A program made the position numbers and the translations under genes. The notes beneath the pieces were generated by a model. It saw only the letters and a program-made list of their open reading frames with translations. It ran no database searches and had not been told where the DNA came from. This document shows positions 1 to 5,279 of a stretch of DNA of 5,531 nt, in pieces. This stretch comes from Paracoccus sp. (in: a-proteobacteria) (GTDB lineage: Bacteria > Pseudomonadota > Alphaproteobacteria > Rhodobacterales > Rhodobacteraceae): the NCBI GenBank assembly GCA_031178645.1, contig JAPSIP010000124.1, positions 1-5,531 of the forward strand, in the 5' to 3' direction. Position 1 is the first letter of the stretch; each line of letters starts with the position of its first letter.

Positions 1-327
1 CTCAAGCACGGCCCCATCGCGCTGATCGACCGCGACGTGCCGGTGATCGTGCTGGCTCCGCATGACGCGCTGTTCGAAAAGACCGTGTCGAACATGCAAG
101 AGGTGATGGCCCGCCACGGGCCGATCCTGCTTCTGTCTGACGAAGCGGGCCTGTCCTCGGCCAGCCACGGGGTGCAGGCGACCCTTCGGATGCCCTCGGG
201 CGGCGGGGTGTTCCAGCCGATCCTTTACGCGATCCCGATGCAGTATCTGGCCTATCACACGGCGGTCGCCAAGGGCACCGACGTGGACCAGCCGCGCAAC
301 CTGGCGAAATCGGTCACGGTGGAATGA
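1..327 (+). CDS. glmS: Glutamine--fructose-6-phosphate aminotransferase (isomerizing), C-terminal part
   Basis: This is the last 108 codons of GlmS; the start lies outside the window, and full GlmS is about 600 residues. GlmS makes glucosamine-6-phosphate from fructose-6-phosphate and glutamine in the cytoplasm, the first committed step toward UDP-GlcNAc for peptidoglycan and LPS. The frame opens with LKHGPIALID, the conserved motif of the second SIS (sugar isomerase) domain. It continues through APHDALFEKTVSNMQEV and ILYAIPMQYLAYHTA, and ends with the family's near-invariant tail GTDVDQPRNLAKSVTVE. That tail carries the sugar-site lysine and forms part of the channel between the two active sites. 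The C-terminus is therefore intact. The stop is followed at once by a strong hairpin terminator, so glmS ends its transcription unit here. Identification is very secure; the upstream gene order cannot be seen. Confidence 0.97.
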   Translation, partial: LKHGPIALIDRDVPVIVLAPHDALFEKTVSNMQEVMARHGPILLLSDEAGLSSASHGVQATLRMPSGGGVFQPILYAIPMQYLAYHTAVAKGTDVDQPRNLAKSVTVE

Positions 328-328
328 C

Positions 329-362
329 AAAAGGCGCGCGGGGCCAAACCCGCGCGCCTTTT
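329..362. terminator. Bidirectional rho-independent terminator between convergent glmS and ribH
   Basis: A perfect 14-bp inverted repeat: AAAAGGCGCGCGGG (329-342) and its exact complement (349-362), with a 6-nt loop. The A4 flank on one side and the T4 flank on the other give a GC-rich stem followed by a U-run in both directions. It sits 1 base after the glmS stop and 2 bases after the ribH stop, which is where a shared terminator for two convergent genes belongs. Confidence 0.93.
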
Positions 363-364
363 CC

Positions 365-838
365 TTATGCGGCGTCGGCGCGGGTTTCCGTGGCGATGCG
401 CGCATCCAGTTCCAGGATTTGGTGGACGGCATTGGCGGCCTCGGCGCCCTTCTTGACGAAGTGGTCGCGATAAAAGCCGGTCAGCAATTCCGTTTCCTGG
501 TAGTTGTGCGGCGTCAGCGAGACCGAGAAGCAGGGCACGCCGGTTTCCAGCCCGACATTCATCAGGCCGGTCACGACGGCGGTCGCGACGAAGTCGTGGC
601 GATAGATGCCGCCATCGACGACAAGGGCCGCGGCGACCACGGCGTCGTATTTGCCGGTCTGGGCCAGCTTCTTGGCCAGCAGCGGCATCTCAAACGCGCC
701 GGGCACGTCAAAGGCCACGACAGTGGCGCCGGGGATCAGGCGCTGCTGTTCGGCCAGGAAGCCGTCATGGGCGCGGTCCACGACATCGGAATGCCAGCGG
801 GCCTTGATGAAGGCGATGCGGGGGGTCTTGTGGGTCAT
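365..838 (-). CDS. ribH: 6,7-dimethyl-8-ribityllumazine synthase, type II (RibH2-like)
   Basis: This 157-residue enzyme condenses 5-amino-6-ribitylaminouracil with 3,4-dihydroxy-2-butanone-4-phosphate to give lumazine, the penultimate step of riboflavin synthesis. Visible motifs are KARWHSDVV (13-20), DVPGAFEMP (44-52), the catalytic-loop segment GGIYRHDFVATAV (76-88; H81 is the likely catalytic histidine) and LTPHNY (109-113). Trp at position 15, where typical lumazine synthases have Phe, and the IYRHDF loop match Brucella/Mesorhizobium RibH2. That class is known for decameric rather than icosahedral assemblies, so the type II call rests on recalled family sequences. The start at 838 has only a weak AAGG Shine-Dalgarno about 10 bases upstream, and it overlaps the stop of a short leader ORF in an ATGA junction. 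The gene is preceded by an FMN riboswitch and followed by a terminator, so it is probably monocistronic and FMN-repressed. Confidence 0.95.
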   Translation of the reverse strand: MTHKTPRIAFIKARWHSDVVDRAHDGFLAEQQRLIPGATVVAFDVPGAFEMPLLAKKLAQTGKYDAVVAAALVVDGGIYRHDFVATAVVTGLMNVGLETGVPCFSVSLTPHNYQETELLTGFYRDHFVKKGAEAANAVHQILELDARIATETRADAA

Positions 839-888
839 CTTTCAGGAACCTTACGTTGACTTGCGTATGGTCCCAGGACACGAGCCAT
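835..888 (-). CDS. Putative 17-codon leader ORF coupled to ribH
   Basis: Reading minus from 888, ATG opens a 17-codon frame (MARVLGPYASQRKVPER). Its TGA (837-835) overlaps the ribH ATG (838-836) in an ATGA arrangement typical of translational coupling. A purine-rich GGGGGCGG lies directly upstream of its start, a poor but possible ribosome site. It lies wholly inside the expression platform of the FMN riboswitch. I recognise no peptide family. It could be a chance ORF, since a frame this short is not significant by itself; the exact overlap with the ribH start and the weak ribH Shine-Dalgarno are the only support. Confidence 0.3.
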   Translation of the reverse strand: MARVLGPYASQRKVPER

Positions 889-916
889 GACCGCCCCCGG
901 GAAAGGACGCGGCCAC

Positions 917-1043
917 GGTTCTCTTTCATCCAGACTATGACTGTCGGCCCCGGAGTTTCACCGGATCTGCTGACCCCTTCGTTGCCGAAGGGCGCTCGCG
1001 GGCTGTGACCGCCGGTGGGGAATTGCACCCCGCCCTGAGAACG
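917..1043 (-). ncRNA. FMN riboswitch (RFN element) upstream of ribH
   Basis: On the minus strand this is a complete RFN aptamer of about 127 nt that binds FMN and controls the downstream gene. The closing helix P1 is formed by the 5' TTCTC (within 1043-1037) and the 3' GAGAA (within 923-917). Next come the AGGGCGGGG / CCCCACCGGCGG hairpin (P2, about 1036-1008), the conserved CAGCCCGCGAGCG segment, and GGTCAGCAGATCCGGTG, CTCCGGGGCCGACAGT and GTCTGGATGAAAGAGAA. The variable arm is a perfect 7-bp CCCTTCG/CGAAGGG stem (975-981, 986-992 on +) capped by GCAA, a GNRA tetraloop. About 78 nt separate the aptamer from the ribH start. No hairpin with a U-run lies in that gap, so control is more likely at translation initiation than by termination (inference). 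Confidence 0.97.
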
Positions 1044-1048
1044 GGATT

Positions 1049-1077
1049 TGCATAGCACGCAAGACAAGACCAGCCAA
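1049..1077 (-). promoter_or_regulatory. Candidate sigma-70-type promoter for the riboswitch-ribH transcript
   Basis: On the minus strand TTGGCT (1077-1072) and TATGCA (1054-1049) are separated by exactly 17 bases and resemble -35 and -10 hexamers (4/6 and 3/6 matches). A start site 6-7 bases after the -10 would fall at about 1042-1043, the first bases of the aptamer, which is the expected position. The promoter fits in the short gap after the kinase stop codon. No terminator is visible in that gap, so read-through from the kinase gene into the riboswitch is also possible. The hexamer matches alone are modest; the position is the stronger argument. Confidence 0.45.
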
Positions 1078-1083
1078 GAGGCC

Positions 1084-4035
1084 TCAGCCAAGCCGCGCCA
1101 GGGCTTCCTGCACCGCGCCGCGCAACTGATCCTCGCCATAGGGCTTGCACAGAAGCACCGTCTGGCTGGGGCAGCCCGCAGGCAGATCGCTGTCGCCCGT
1201 GGCATAGACGACCGCCAGGCCGGGCTGCATCTCGACAGCCTTTTGCGCCAGGTCATTGCCGTTCATGTCCGGGAGGCCAAGATCGGTCAGCAGCAGGTCG
1301 AAGCTCTGCTCTTGCAGCTTGGTCAGCGCCGGGGCGGCCTTGCCGGCCTGCGCGACGGCATGGCCCATGTCCTCCAGCATGAAGGCGGTGTCGGCGCGGA
1401 TCAGGGCATTGTCCTCGACCAGCAGGATCGACACGGGGCGGCCCGCCGCCGGCTCGGGCCGCTCGCCGGGCTGGGCCGCCCGATCCTCGGCGATGGCGCC
1501 CTGGACCTGCTGGGCATTGGCGATGACATGGCGCAACCGGCGCGCCAGGGCTTCGCGCGGATAGGGCTTGGACAGAAGCTCGACCCCCGGATCCAGCCTG
1601 CCGCCATGCACGATCGAATTTTCCGTATAGCCCGAGGTGAACAACACCCCCAGGCCGGGCATAATATCCTGCGCCCGCCGCGCCATGTCGCGGCTGGACA
1701 GCCCGCCGGGCATCACCACGTCGGTGAACAGCACGTCGATATGCAGCCCGCTTTCCACCACCGCCAGCCCCGCTTGCGCGTCCCGCGCCGTCAGCACATT
1801 ATAGCCAAGCGAGGTCAGCAGATCCACGACCGTGCCGCGCACGGCCTCGTCATCCTCGACCACCAGGATCGTCTCGGACCCGCCGACGACCGGGCCGTCG
1901 AACAGCGGGACATCGGTGTCTTCCTCGTTCTCGGAACGCGGCAGATAGATCCGCACGGTCGTCCCCTCGCCGGGTTCGCTATAGACGGACACATGCCCTC
2001 CTGACTGCTTCACGAAGCCATAGACCATCGACATTCCCAGGCCGGTGCCGCGGCCTTCGGGCTTGGTGGAATAAAAGGGATCGAAGATCCGTTCAAGCAC
2101 CTCGGGCGTCATGCCGCAGCCGGTATCGGTGACGGCCAGCATCACATAATCACCCGCCGAGACATCCCCTGCGACTGCGGCATAGACCTCGTCCAGGCGG
2201 GTGTTCGACATCTCGATGGTCAGCAGGCCGGGGCCGTCCATCGCGTCGCGGGCATTGATCGCCAGGTTCAGCAGCGCGCTTTCAAGCTGCGCGCGGTCCA
2301 CGCAGATGTTCCACAAGGCGTCGGGCACCACCACCTGCACCTCGATCGCCTCGCCCAGGGAACGGCGCAGCAGCTCGTCCATCTCGCTGACAAGGCGGCA
2401 GGGCTGGATCACCCGCGGCTCAAGCGGCTGGCGCCGGCCGAAGGACAGAAGCTGGCTTGCCAGCTTGGCCCCGCGAGACACGGCGGACAACGCATTCTCG
2501 ACCCGCTGGCTGGCGCGGGGGTCGCCCTCGACATCCTTGGCCAGCATCTGAAGATTGCCGTTTATCACCTGAAGAAGATTGTTGAAATCATGCGCCACGC
2601 CGCCGGTCAGCTGGCCCATCGATTCCATCTTCTGCGCGCGGTGCAGCGCCTGTTCGGTCTTGCGGTGCTGCTCGATCTCCTCGGCCACGCGCGCCTCGAG
2701 CGTCTCGTTGAGACGCCGAAGCTGTTCCTCGGCGCGTTCGCGATGGCTGACCTGGCGCTGCAGATCCTCGGCCTGGGCCTGAAGCTGTGCTTCGCCCAAC
2801 CGCTGCTCGGTGATGTCGGTATGGACGCCGACCCATTCCTTGATCCTGCCCTGGCTGTTCAGGGTGGGAACGGCGCGGATCGCGAAGATGCGGTATTCGC
2901 CATCGGCGCAACACACCCGATGTTCCCATTCAAAGGTCGTGGTCGTTTCAAGCGCGCGCTGCCAGGCCTCAATGCTGCTGGCGCGGTCGTCGGGATGAAC
3001 GGCATTCGACCAGCCGTAGTCCTGGTATTCCTCGAAGCTCTGCCCGGTCAGGGATGCCCAGCCCCGCTGTTCGCCGATCATCCGGCCGTCGGCGGTGTTG
3101 GTCCACAGGATGCTGTGAATCGCCTCGACCGCTGCGTGGAAGCGGTCGTTGCTGTCGCGCAGCCGGGTTTCGGTCTGCTTGCGATCCTCGATGTCGATCA
3201 GGATCATGTAGACGCCGTCGATCCGGTCGTCGCGGGTCTTGCGCGGCAGGCAGCGCATCTCGAATGTGCGGGGGCGGTCGCCCGGCAGGCGCACGATCGC
3301 GTCCACGTTCACCGTTTCGCCCGCAAGCGCGGTGGCCAGCATCTCCCCGGTCAATTCGGCCTGGGACGCGCCCAGGATATCGGAAATCTGCTTTCCGATG
3401 ACCTGCTCGATGTCCAGCCCGAACACCTCCAGATAGCACTGGTTGGCGAAACGGAAGGTCAGCGTCTTGTCCAGGAAGGCCACCAGGATCGGCAGGGCGT
3501 CCGACAGGTGGTAAAGTTCGGCGCGGCTTTCGGCCAACGCCTCACGCGCGTGGACGGCCTGGGTGATGTCAAGAACGGTGCACAGGACGCCGTCCACTTG
3601 GCTGCCATCCTCGTTGTAGATGGGCGTGTAGAACAGGTCGAAGACCACGGTTTCCGGGACACCCTTGCGGTGCAGGACCATCGAATGTTCGCGATGGGCC
3701 TGCACCTCGCCGCGGAAGCCACGTTCGAGGATCTTGCGGTTCCAGTCCCAGATCTCGGGCCAGATCGCGGGGACGGTGCCGCCAAGGGCGCGGGGGTGAT
3801 AGTTTCCCGCGATCTCGGCATAGCTGTCGTTGTAGATCATGACGTGGTCCGGACCCCACATCAGCACCTGCGGGAGGGGCGAGTTCAGCAGCGAACTGAC
3901 CTTGATCCGCAGATGCATGGGCCAGCTGTCCATCGGCCCGATCGAGCTGCGCGACCAGTCGAGGTTCCGCACAAGCTCTCCGCAGACGCCGCCGCCGACT
4001 GGCCATGGGGAAAGGGGCAGGTCTGTCGTCATCAT
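1084..4035 (-). CDS. Soluble hybrid sensor histidine kinase, PAS-PAS-PAS-HisKA-HATPase-REC-REC
   Basis: 983 residues with no signal peptide or membrane segment, so a cytoplasmic sensor. Three PAS-type domains lie at about 25-160, 175-285 and 295-412. The second and third end in DIEDRKQTE and TDITEQRL, typical PAS exits; the third has the NAVHPDDR and DGEYRI features of a PAS_3 fold. A helical linker (about 413-470) leads to HisKA, with H482 in GGVAHDFNN as phospho-acceptor. The ATPase shows the N box (N594 in NLAINARDAM), DTGCGM (637-642), FDPFYSTK (651-658) and GRGTGLGMSM (661-670). Receiver 1 (about 721-838) has D728/D729, D772, T800 and K823. Receiver 2 (about 867-982) has E874/D875, D918, T946 and K964. 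All catalytic residues are present. There is no DNA-binding output, so phosphate probably passes to an Hpt protein or separate regulator not seen here. PAS1 lacks a LOV-type cysteine motif, and the ligand is unknown. The start is one of two adjacent ATGs with a weak GGTGG upstream. Confidence 0.95.
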   Translation of the reverse strand: MMTTDLPLSPWPVGGGVCGELVRNLDWSRSSIGPMDSWPMHLRIKVSSLLNSPLPQVLMWGPDHVMIYNDSYAEIAGNYHPRALGGTVPAIWPEIWDWNRKILERGFRGEVQAHREHSMVLHRKGVPETVVFDLFYTPIYNEDGSQVDGVLCTVLDITQAVHAREALAESRAELYHLSDALPILVAFLDKTLTFRFANQCYLEVFGLDIEQVIGKQISDILGASQAELTGEMLATALAGETVNVDAIVRLPGDRPRTFEMRCLPRKTRDDRIDGVYMILIDIEDRKQTETRLRDSNDRFHAAVEAIHSILWTNTADGRMIGEQRGWASLTGQSFEEYQDYGWSNAVHPDDRASSIEAWQRALETTTTFEWEHRVCCADGEYRIFAIRAVPTLNSQGRIKEWVGVHTDITEQRLGEAQLQAQAEDLQRQVSHRERAEEQLRRLNETLEARVAEEIEQHRKTEQALHRAQKMESMGQLTGGVAHDFNNLLQVINGNLQMLAKDVEGDPRASQRVENALSAVSRGAKLASQLLSFGRRQPLEPRVIQPCRLVSEMDELLRRSLGEAIEVQVVVPDALWNICVDRAQLESALLNLAINARDAMDGPGLLTIEMSNTRLDEVYAAVAGDVSAGDYVMLAVTDTGCGMTPEVLERIFDPFYSTKPEGRGTGLGMSMVYGFVKQSGGHVSVYSEPGEGTTVRIYLPRSENEEDTDVPLFDGPVVGGSETILVVEDDEAVRGTVVDLLTSLGYNVLTARDAQAGLAVVESGLHIDVLFTDVVMPGGLSSRDMARRAQDIMPGLGVLFTSGYTENSIVHGGRLDPGVELLSKPYPREALARRLRHVIANAQQVQGAIAEDRAAQPGERPEPAAGRPVSILLVEDNALIRADTAFMLEDMGHAVAQAGKAAPALTKLQEQSFDLLLTDLGLPDMNGNDLAQKAVEMQPGLAVVYATGDSDLPAGCPSQTVLLCKPYGEDQLRGAVQEALARLG

Positions 4036-4063
4036 CCACCAAAAGATCCGGGTTTAGCGCCGG

Positions 4064-4092
4064 AAATTAGGGTCGGATCGCATGGGCCGCAA
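4064..4092 (-). promoter_or_regulatory. Weak candidate promoter for the hybrid kinase gene
   Basis: On the minus strand TTGCGG (4092-4087) and TAATTT (4069-4064) are spaced by 17 bases, about 28 bases upstream of the kinase ATG at 4035. Each hexamer matches the sigma-70 consensus at only three positions. It is the best pair I found in the 132-base gap between the RTX gene and the kinase, and an upstream terminator makes a separate promoter necessary somewhere in this gap. The exact site is uncertain. Confidence 0.28.
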
Positions 4093-4124
4093 GCTGCGAC
4101 GATACGGCATGGTTAGCAATGAAT

Positions 4125-4160
4125 GAAAATCAACCGGGCAGGCTGGCCGGCCCGCCCGTT
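4125..4160 (-). terminator. Probable rho-independent terminator of the RTX gene
   Basis: On the minus strand, 7 bases after the RTX stop, AACGGGC-x-GGC pairs with GCC-x-GCCCGGTT (plus positions 4132-4160). This makes a roughly 10-bp GC-rich stem with one mismatch and one bulged base around a short loop. It is followed by GATTTTC, a short U-rich run. It is less perfect than the glmS/ribH terminator but well placed, and it suggests that the RTX gene and the downstream kinase are separate transcription units. Confidence 0.6.
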
Positions 4161-4167
4161 GAAGACC

Positions 4168-4830
4168 TTAGAAGGTGAAGTCGCTCAGGTCCAACTGGCC
4201 GCGCTGCATGTCCTCGATGGTGATCGAGGTGTTGGCGTCCAGCACGATCACCACGTCCGATCCCTGCTGGCGGGCGCCGTTGATGATCTGGCTGACCTGG
4301 GCGCGGCTGAAGTCGTCCAGCTCGATCCGGTCCACGCCGTTCTGGAAGTCGGTGATGCGGTCGCGCCCGTCGCCGCGCTCGAATTCGAAGAAATCGACCC
4401 CTGCCCCGCCGGTCAGGAGGTCGTTGCCCGCGCCGCCTTCCAGCGTGTCGCGGCCCGCGCCACCCAGCAGCGTGTCGTTGCCGCGATCGCCTTCCAGGTC
4501 ATCGTTGCCGCTGCCGCCCGACAACCAGTCATTGCCGCGCCCGCCTTCCAGTTCGTCGTTGCCTGCCTCGCCCGACAGGCGGTCATTGCCGTCGTTGCCT
4601 TCCAAGTCGTCATTGCCGTCGCCGCCGAACAGCCGGTCATTGCCGCGCCCGCCCTCGATGTCGTCGCGGCCAAGGCCACCGTAGACCGTGTCGTTGCCGT
4701 CGCCGCCATGGATCTCGTCATTGCCGGCATAGCCCCGGATCAGGTCGTCGCCGCGCAGCCCCGCAAGCCAGTCCGACAACGATGTGCCGAAGATGCTGTC
4801 TGCCTGGTTGGTGCCGGTCTTCCGTGCCAT
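4168..4830 (-). CDS. Small secreted RTX (hemolysin-type calcium-binding repeat) protein
   Basis: 220 residues built almost entirely from glycine- and aspartate-rich nonapeptides of the form GGxGNDxLx. About 14 consecutive units run from residue 24 to 149 without a break. Such repeats fold as a parallel beta-roll when they bind Ca2+ outside the cell. The C-terminal 70 residues have the features of a type I secretion signal region: FEFERGDGRDRITDF, GVDRIELDDF, and a final acidic/hydrophobic DLSDFTF. There is no N-terminal signal peptide, as expected for type I export. No enzyme domain is present, so this is a minimal RTX repeat protein whose role (calcium buffer, surface layer, matrix, passive adhesin) cannot be told. 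The start at 4830 has a good AAGGA Shine-Dalgarno 7 bases upstream. It diverges from the PepSY/regulator operon across a symmetric operator, suggesting shared control. No ABC exporter gene is in the window. Confidence 0.9.
   Translation of the reverse strand: MARKTGTNQADSIFGTSLSDWLAGLRGDDLIRGYAGNDEIHGGDGNDTVYGGLGRDDIEGGRGNDRLFGGDGNDDLEGNDGNDRLSGEAGNDELEGGRGNDWLSGGSGNDDLEGDRGNDTLLGGAGRDTLEGGAGNDLLTGGAGVDFFEFERGDGRDRITDFQNGVDRIELDDFSRAQVSQIINGARQQGSDVVIVLDANTSITIEDMQRGQLDLSDFTF
4384..4761 (-). repeat. Tandem 27-bp repeats encoding RTX nonapeptides
   Basis: Fourteen in-frame 27-bp units encode the nonapeptide array of the RTX protein. On the plus strand they show as recurrent TCGTTGCCG / TCATTGCCG blocks (the GlyAsnAsp codons), alternating with variable GC-rich segments. 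The units are diverged from each other at DNA level, so this is an old protein repeat rather than a recent microsatellite-like expansion, but it is still a place where copy number could change. Confidence 0.88.
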
Positions 4831-4888
4831 GTGCTTTTCCTTCTTCGCTGATGGGCTGCCCCGAAGGCATGGCCCTGTTACGCGAATC

Positions 4889-4894
4889 GGTCTA
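4889..4894 (-). promoter_or_regulatory. Candidate -10 element for the RTX gene
   Basis: TAGACC on the minus strand starts exactly 11 bases after the last GTCAG half-site of the operator, the mirror image of the spacing on the other side. No -35 hexamer is needed if the operator-bound regulator recruits polymerase, as in PhoP/PhoB-type promoters. A start site near 4882 would give a leader of about 52 bases that includes the AAGGA ribosome site. The hexamer itself is a poor match. Confidence 0.3.
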
Positions 4895-4905
4895 ACCCAT
4901 GTGCA

Positions 4906-4944
4906 CTGACAGCATCCTGACGGCGTCTGTCAGGCATTTGTCAG
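4906..4944. promoter_or_regulatory. Symmetric operator: two divergent pairs of 11-bp-spaced GTCAG repeats
   Basis: The plus strand reads CTGAC-N6-CTGAC-N7-GTCAG-N6-GTCAG, with half-sites at 4906-4910, 4917-4921, 4929-4933 and 4940-4944. Both inverted pairs are centred on exactly 4925. Within each arm the direct repeats start 11 bases apart, the geometry bound by tandem dimers of OmpR/PhoB-family response regulators. The gene for such a regulator starts at 5279, so autoregulation plus divergent control of the RTX gene is the natural reading. The binding protein is inferred, not shown. Confidence 0.65.
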
Positions 4945-4955
4945 GATGGTCGCGC

Positions 4956-4961
4956 TATGAC
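4956..4961 (+). promoter_or_regulatory. Candidate -10 element for the PepSY-regulator operon
   Basis: TATGAC begins 11 bases after the last GTCAG half-site (4940-4944). This fits a class of regulator-activated promoter in which the operator replaces the -35. A start about 7 bases downstream would fall on or next to the ATG at 4968, so the transcript might be leaderless. The assignment depends on spacing, not on a strong consensus. Confidence 0.35.
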
Positions 4962-4967
4962 AGGGTC

Positions 4968-5279
4968 ATGAAACAACTTCCCGCCATCATCCTTGCACTG
5001 CTTCTGCCCTCGGCCGTCGGCGGCCAGCAGGATGCGCTTCCCGACTTCGAACTGGCCCAGGGGGCCGTCGAGCGGGGCGAGATCCTGCCGCTTGCGCAGA
5101 TCCTCCGCCTGCTGGACAGCGAACACCCCGGCACGGTCGTCGAGGTCGAACTTGAATATTCCGACGGAACCCGCGTCTATGAGGTCGAGCTCATCACCCC
5201 GGACGGAAGGCTGATCGAGGTCGACATGGACGCCGCCACCGGCCAGGTCCTGAAGGTCGAGGAGGAAGACGACGACTGA
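4968..5279 (+). CDS. Small exported PepSY-domain protein
   Basis: 103 residues. The N-terminus MKQLPAIILALLLPSAVGG is a typical Sec signal peptide with cleavage near residues 16-20, so the mature protein should be periplasmic. Residues about 27-97 fit a single PepSY domain: an N-terminal helix (FELAQGAVERGEILPLAQILRLL), then VVEVELEY, TRVYEVELITPDGRLIEVDMDAATGQVLKV. The protein ends in an acidic EEEDDD cluster that could bind cations. Small PepSY proteins are often encoded next to OmpR-type regulator/kinase pairs and are thought to modulate the sensor or other periplasmic proteins; the exact role is unknown. An upstream ATG at 4899 in the same frame is rejected because it would put the operator inside the gene and bury the signal peptide. 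The ribosome site is weak (AGGG, 2 bases from ATG). The stop overlaps the regulator start (ATGs 5279), so the two are co-translated. Confidence 0.88.
   Translation: MKQLPAIILALLLPSAVGGQQDALPDFELAQGAVERGEILPLAQILRLLDSEHPGTVVEVELEYSDGTRVYEVELITPDGRLIEVDMDAATGQVLKVEEEDDD

Noticed and set aside
1079..1086. GAGGCCTC palindrome at the kinase stop as a terminator
   Set aside because: An 8-base palindrome has no loop room and is not followed by a U-run; it is better explained as chance in GC-rich sequence.
765..1256. 163-codon minus-strand open frame crossing the kinase end, riboswitch and ribH start
   Set aside because: It runs through a well-conserved structured RNA and out of frame through two real genes; no protein family resemblance.
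1048..2004. 318-codon plus-strand open frame opposite the kinase receivers
   Set aside because: It is antisense to two conserved receiver domains, its composition is Gln/His/Arg-rich as in reverse-complement shadows, and it has no ribosome site or recognisable motif.
2590..4116. 508-codon open frame on the plus strand antisense to the hybrid kinase
   Set aside because: It lacks any domain resemblance, overlaps a kinase whose every motif is intact, and is the usual by-product of high-GC third positions on the opposite strand.
4384..4761. CRISPR-like array suggested by regular repeats
   Set aside because: The 27-base units are contiguous, in frame and encode RTX nonapeptides; there are no spacers between identical repeats.
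4123..4851. 242-codon plus-strand open frame opposite the RTX gene, with Val/Ala-rich periodic sequence
   Set aside because: Its periodicity is just the complement of the 27-bp RTX repeat; the minus-strand frame has the GGxGND motif, a good Shine-Dalgarno and a secretion-like tail.
4899..4967. Upstream start for the PepSY protein (23 extra residues)
   Set aside because: It would place the operator inside the coding region and leave the signal peptide internal; the start at 4968 gives a normal exported protein.
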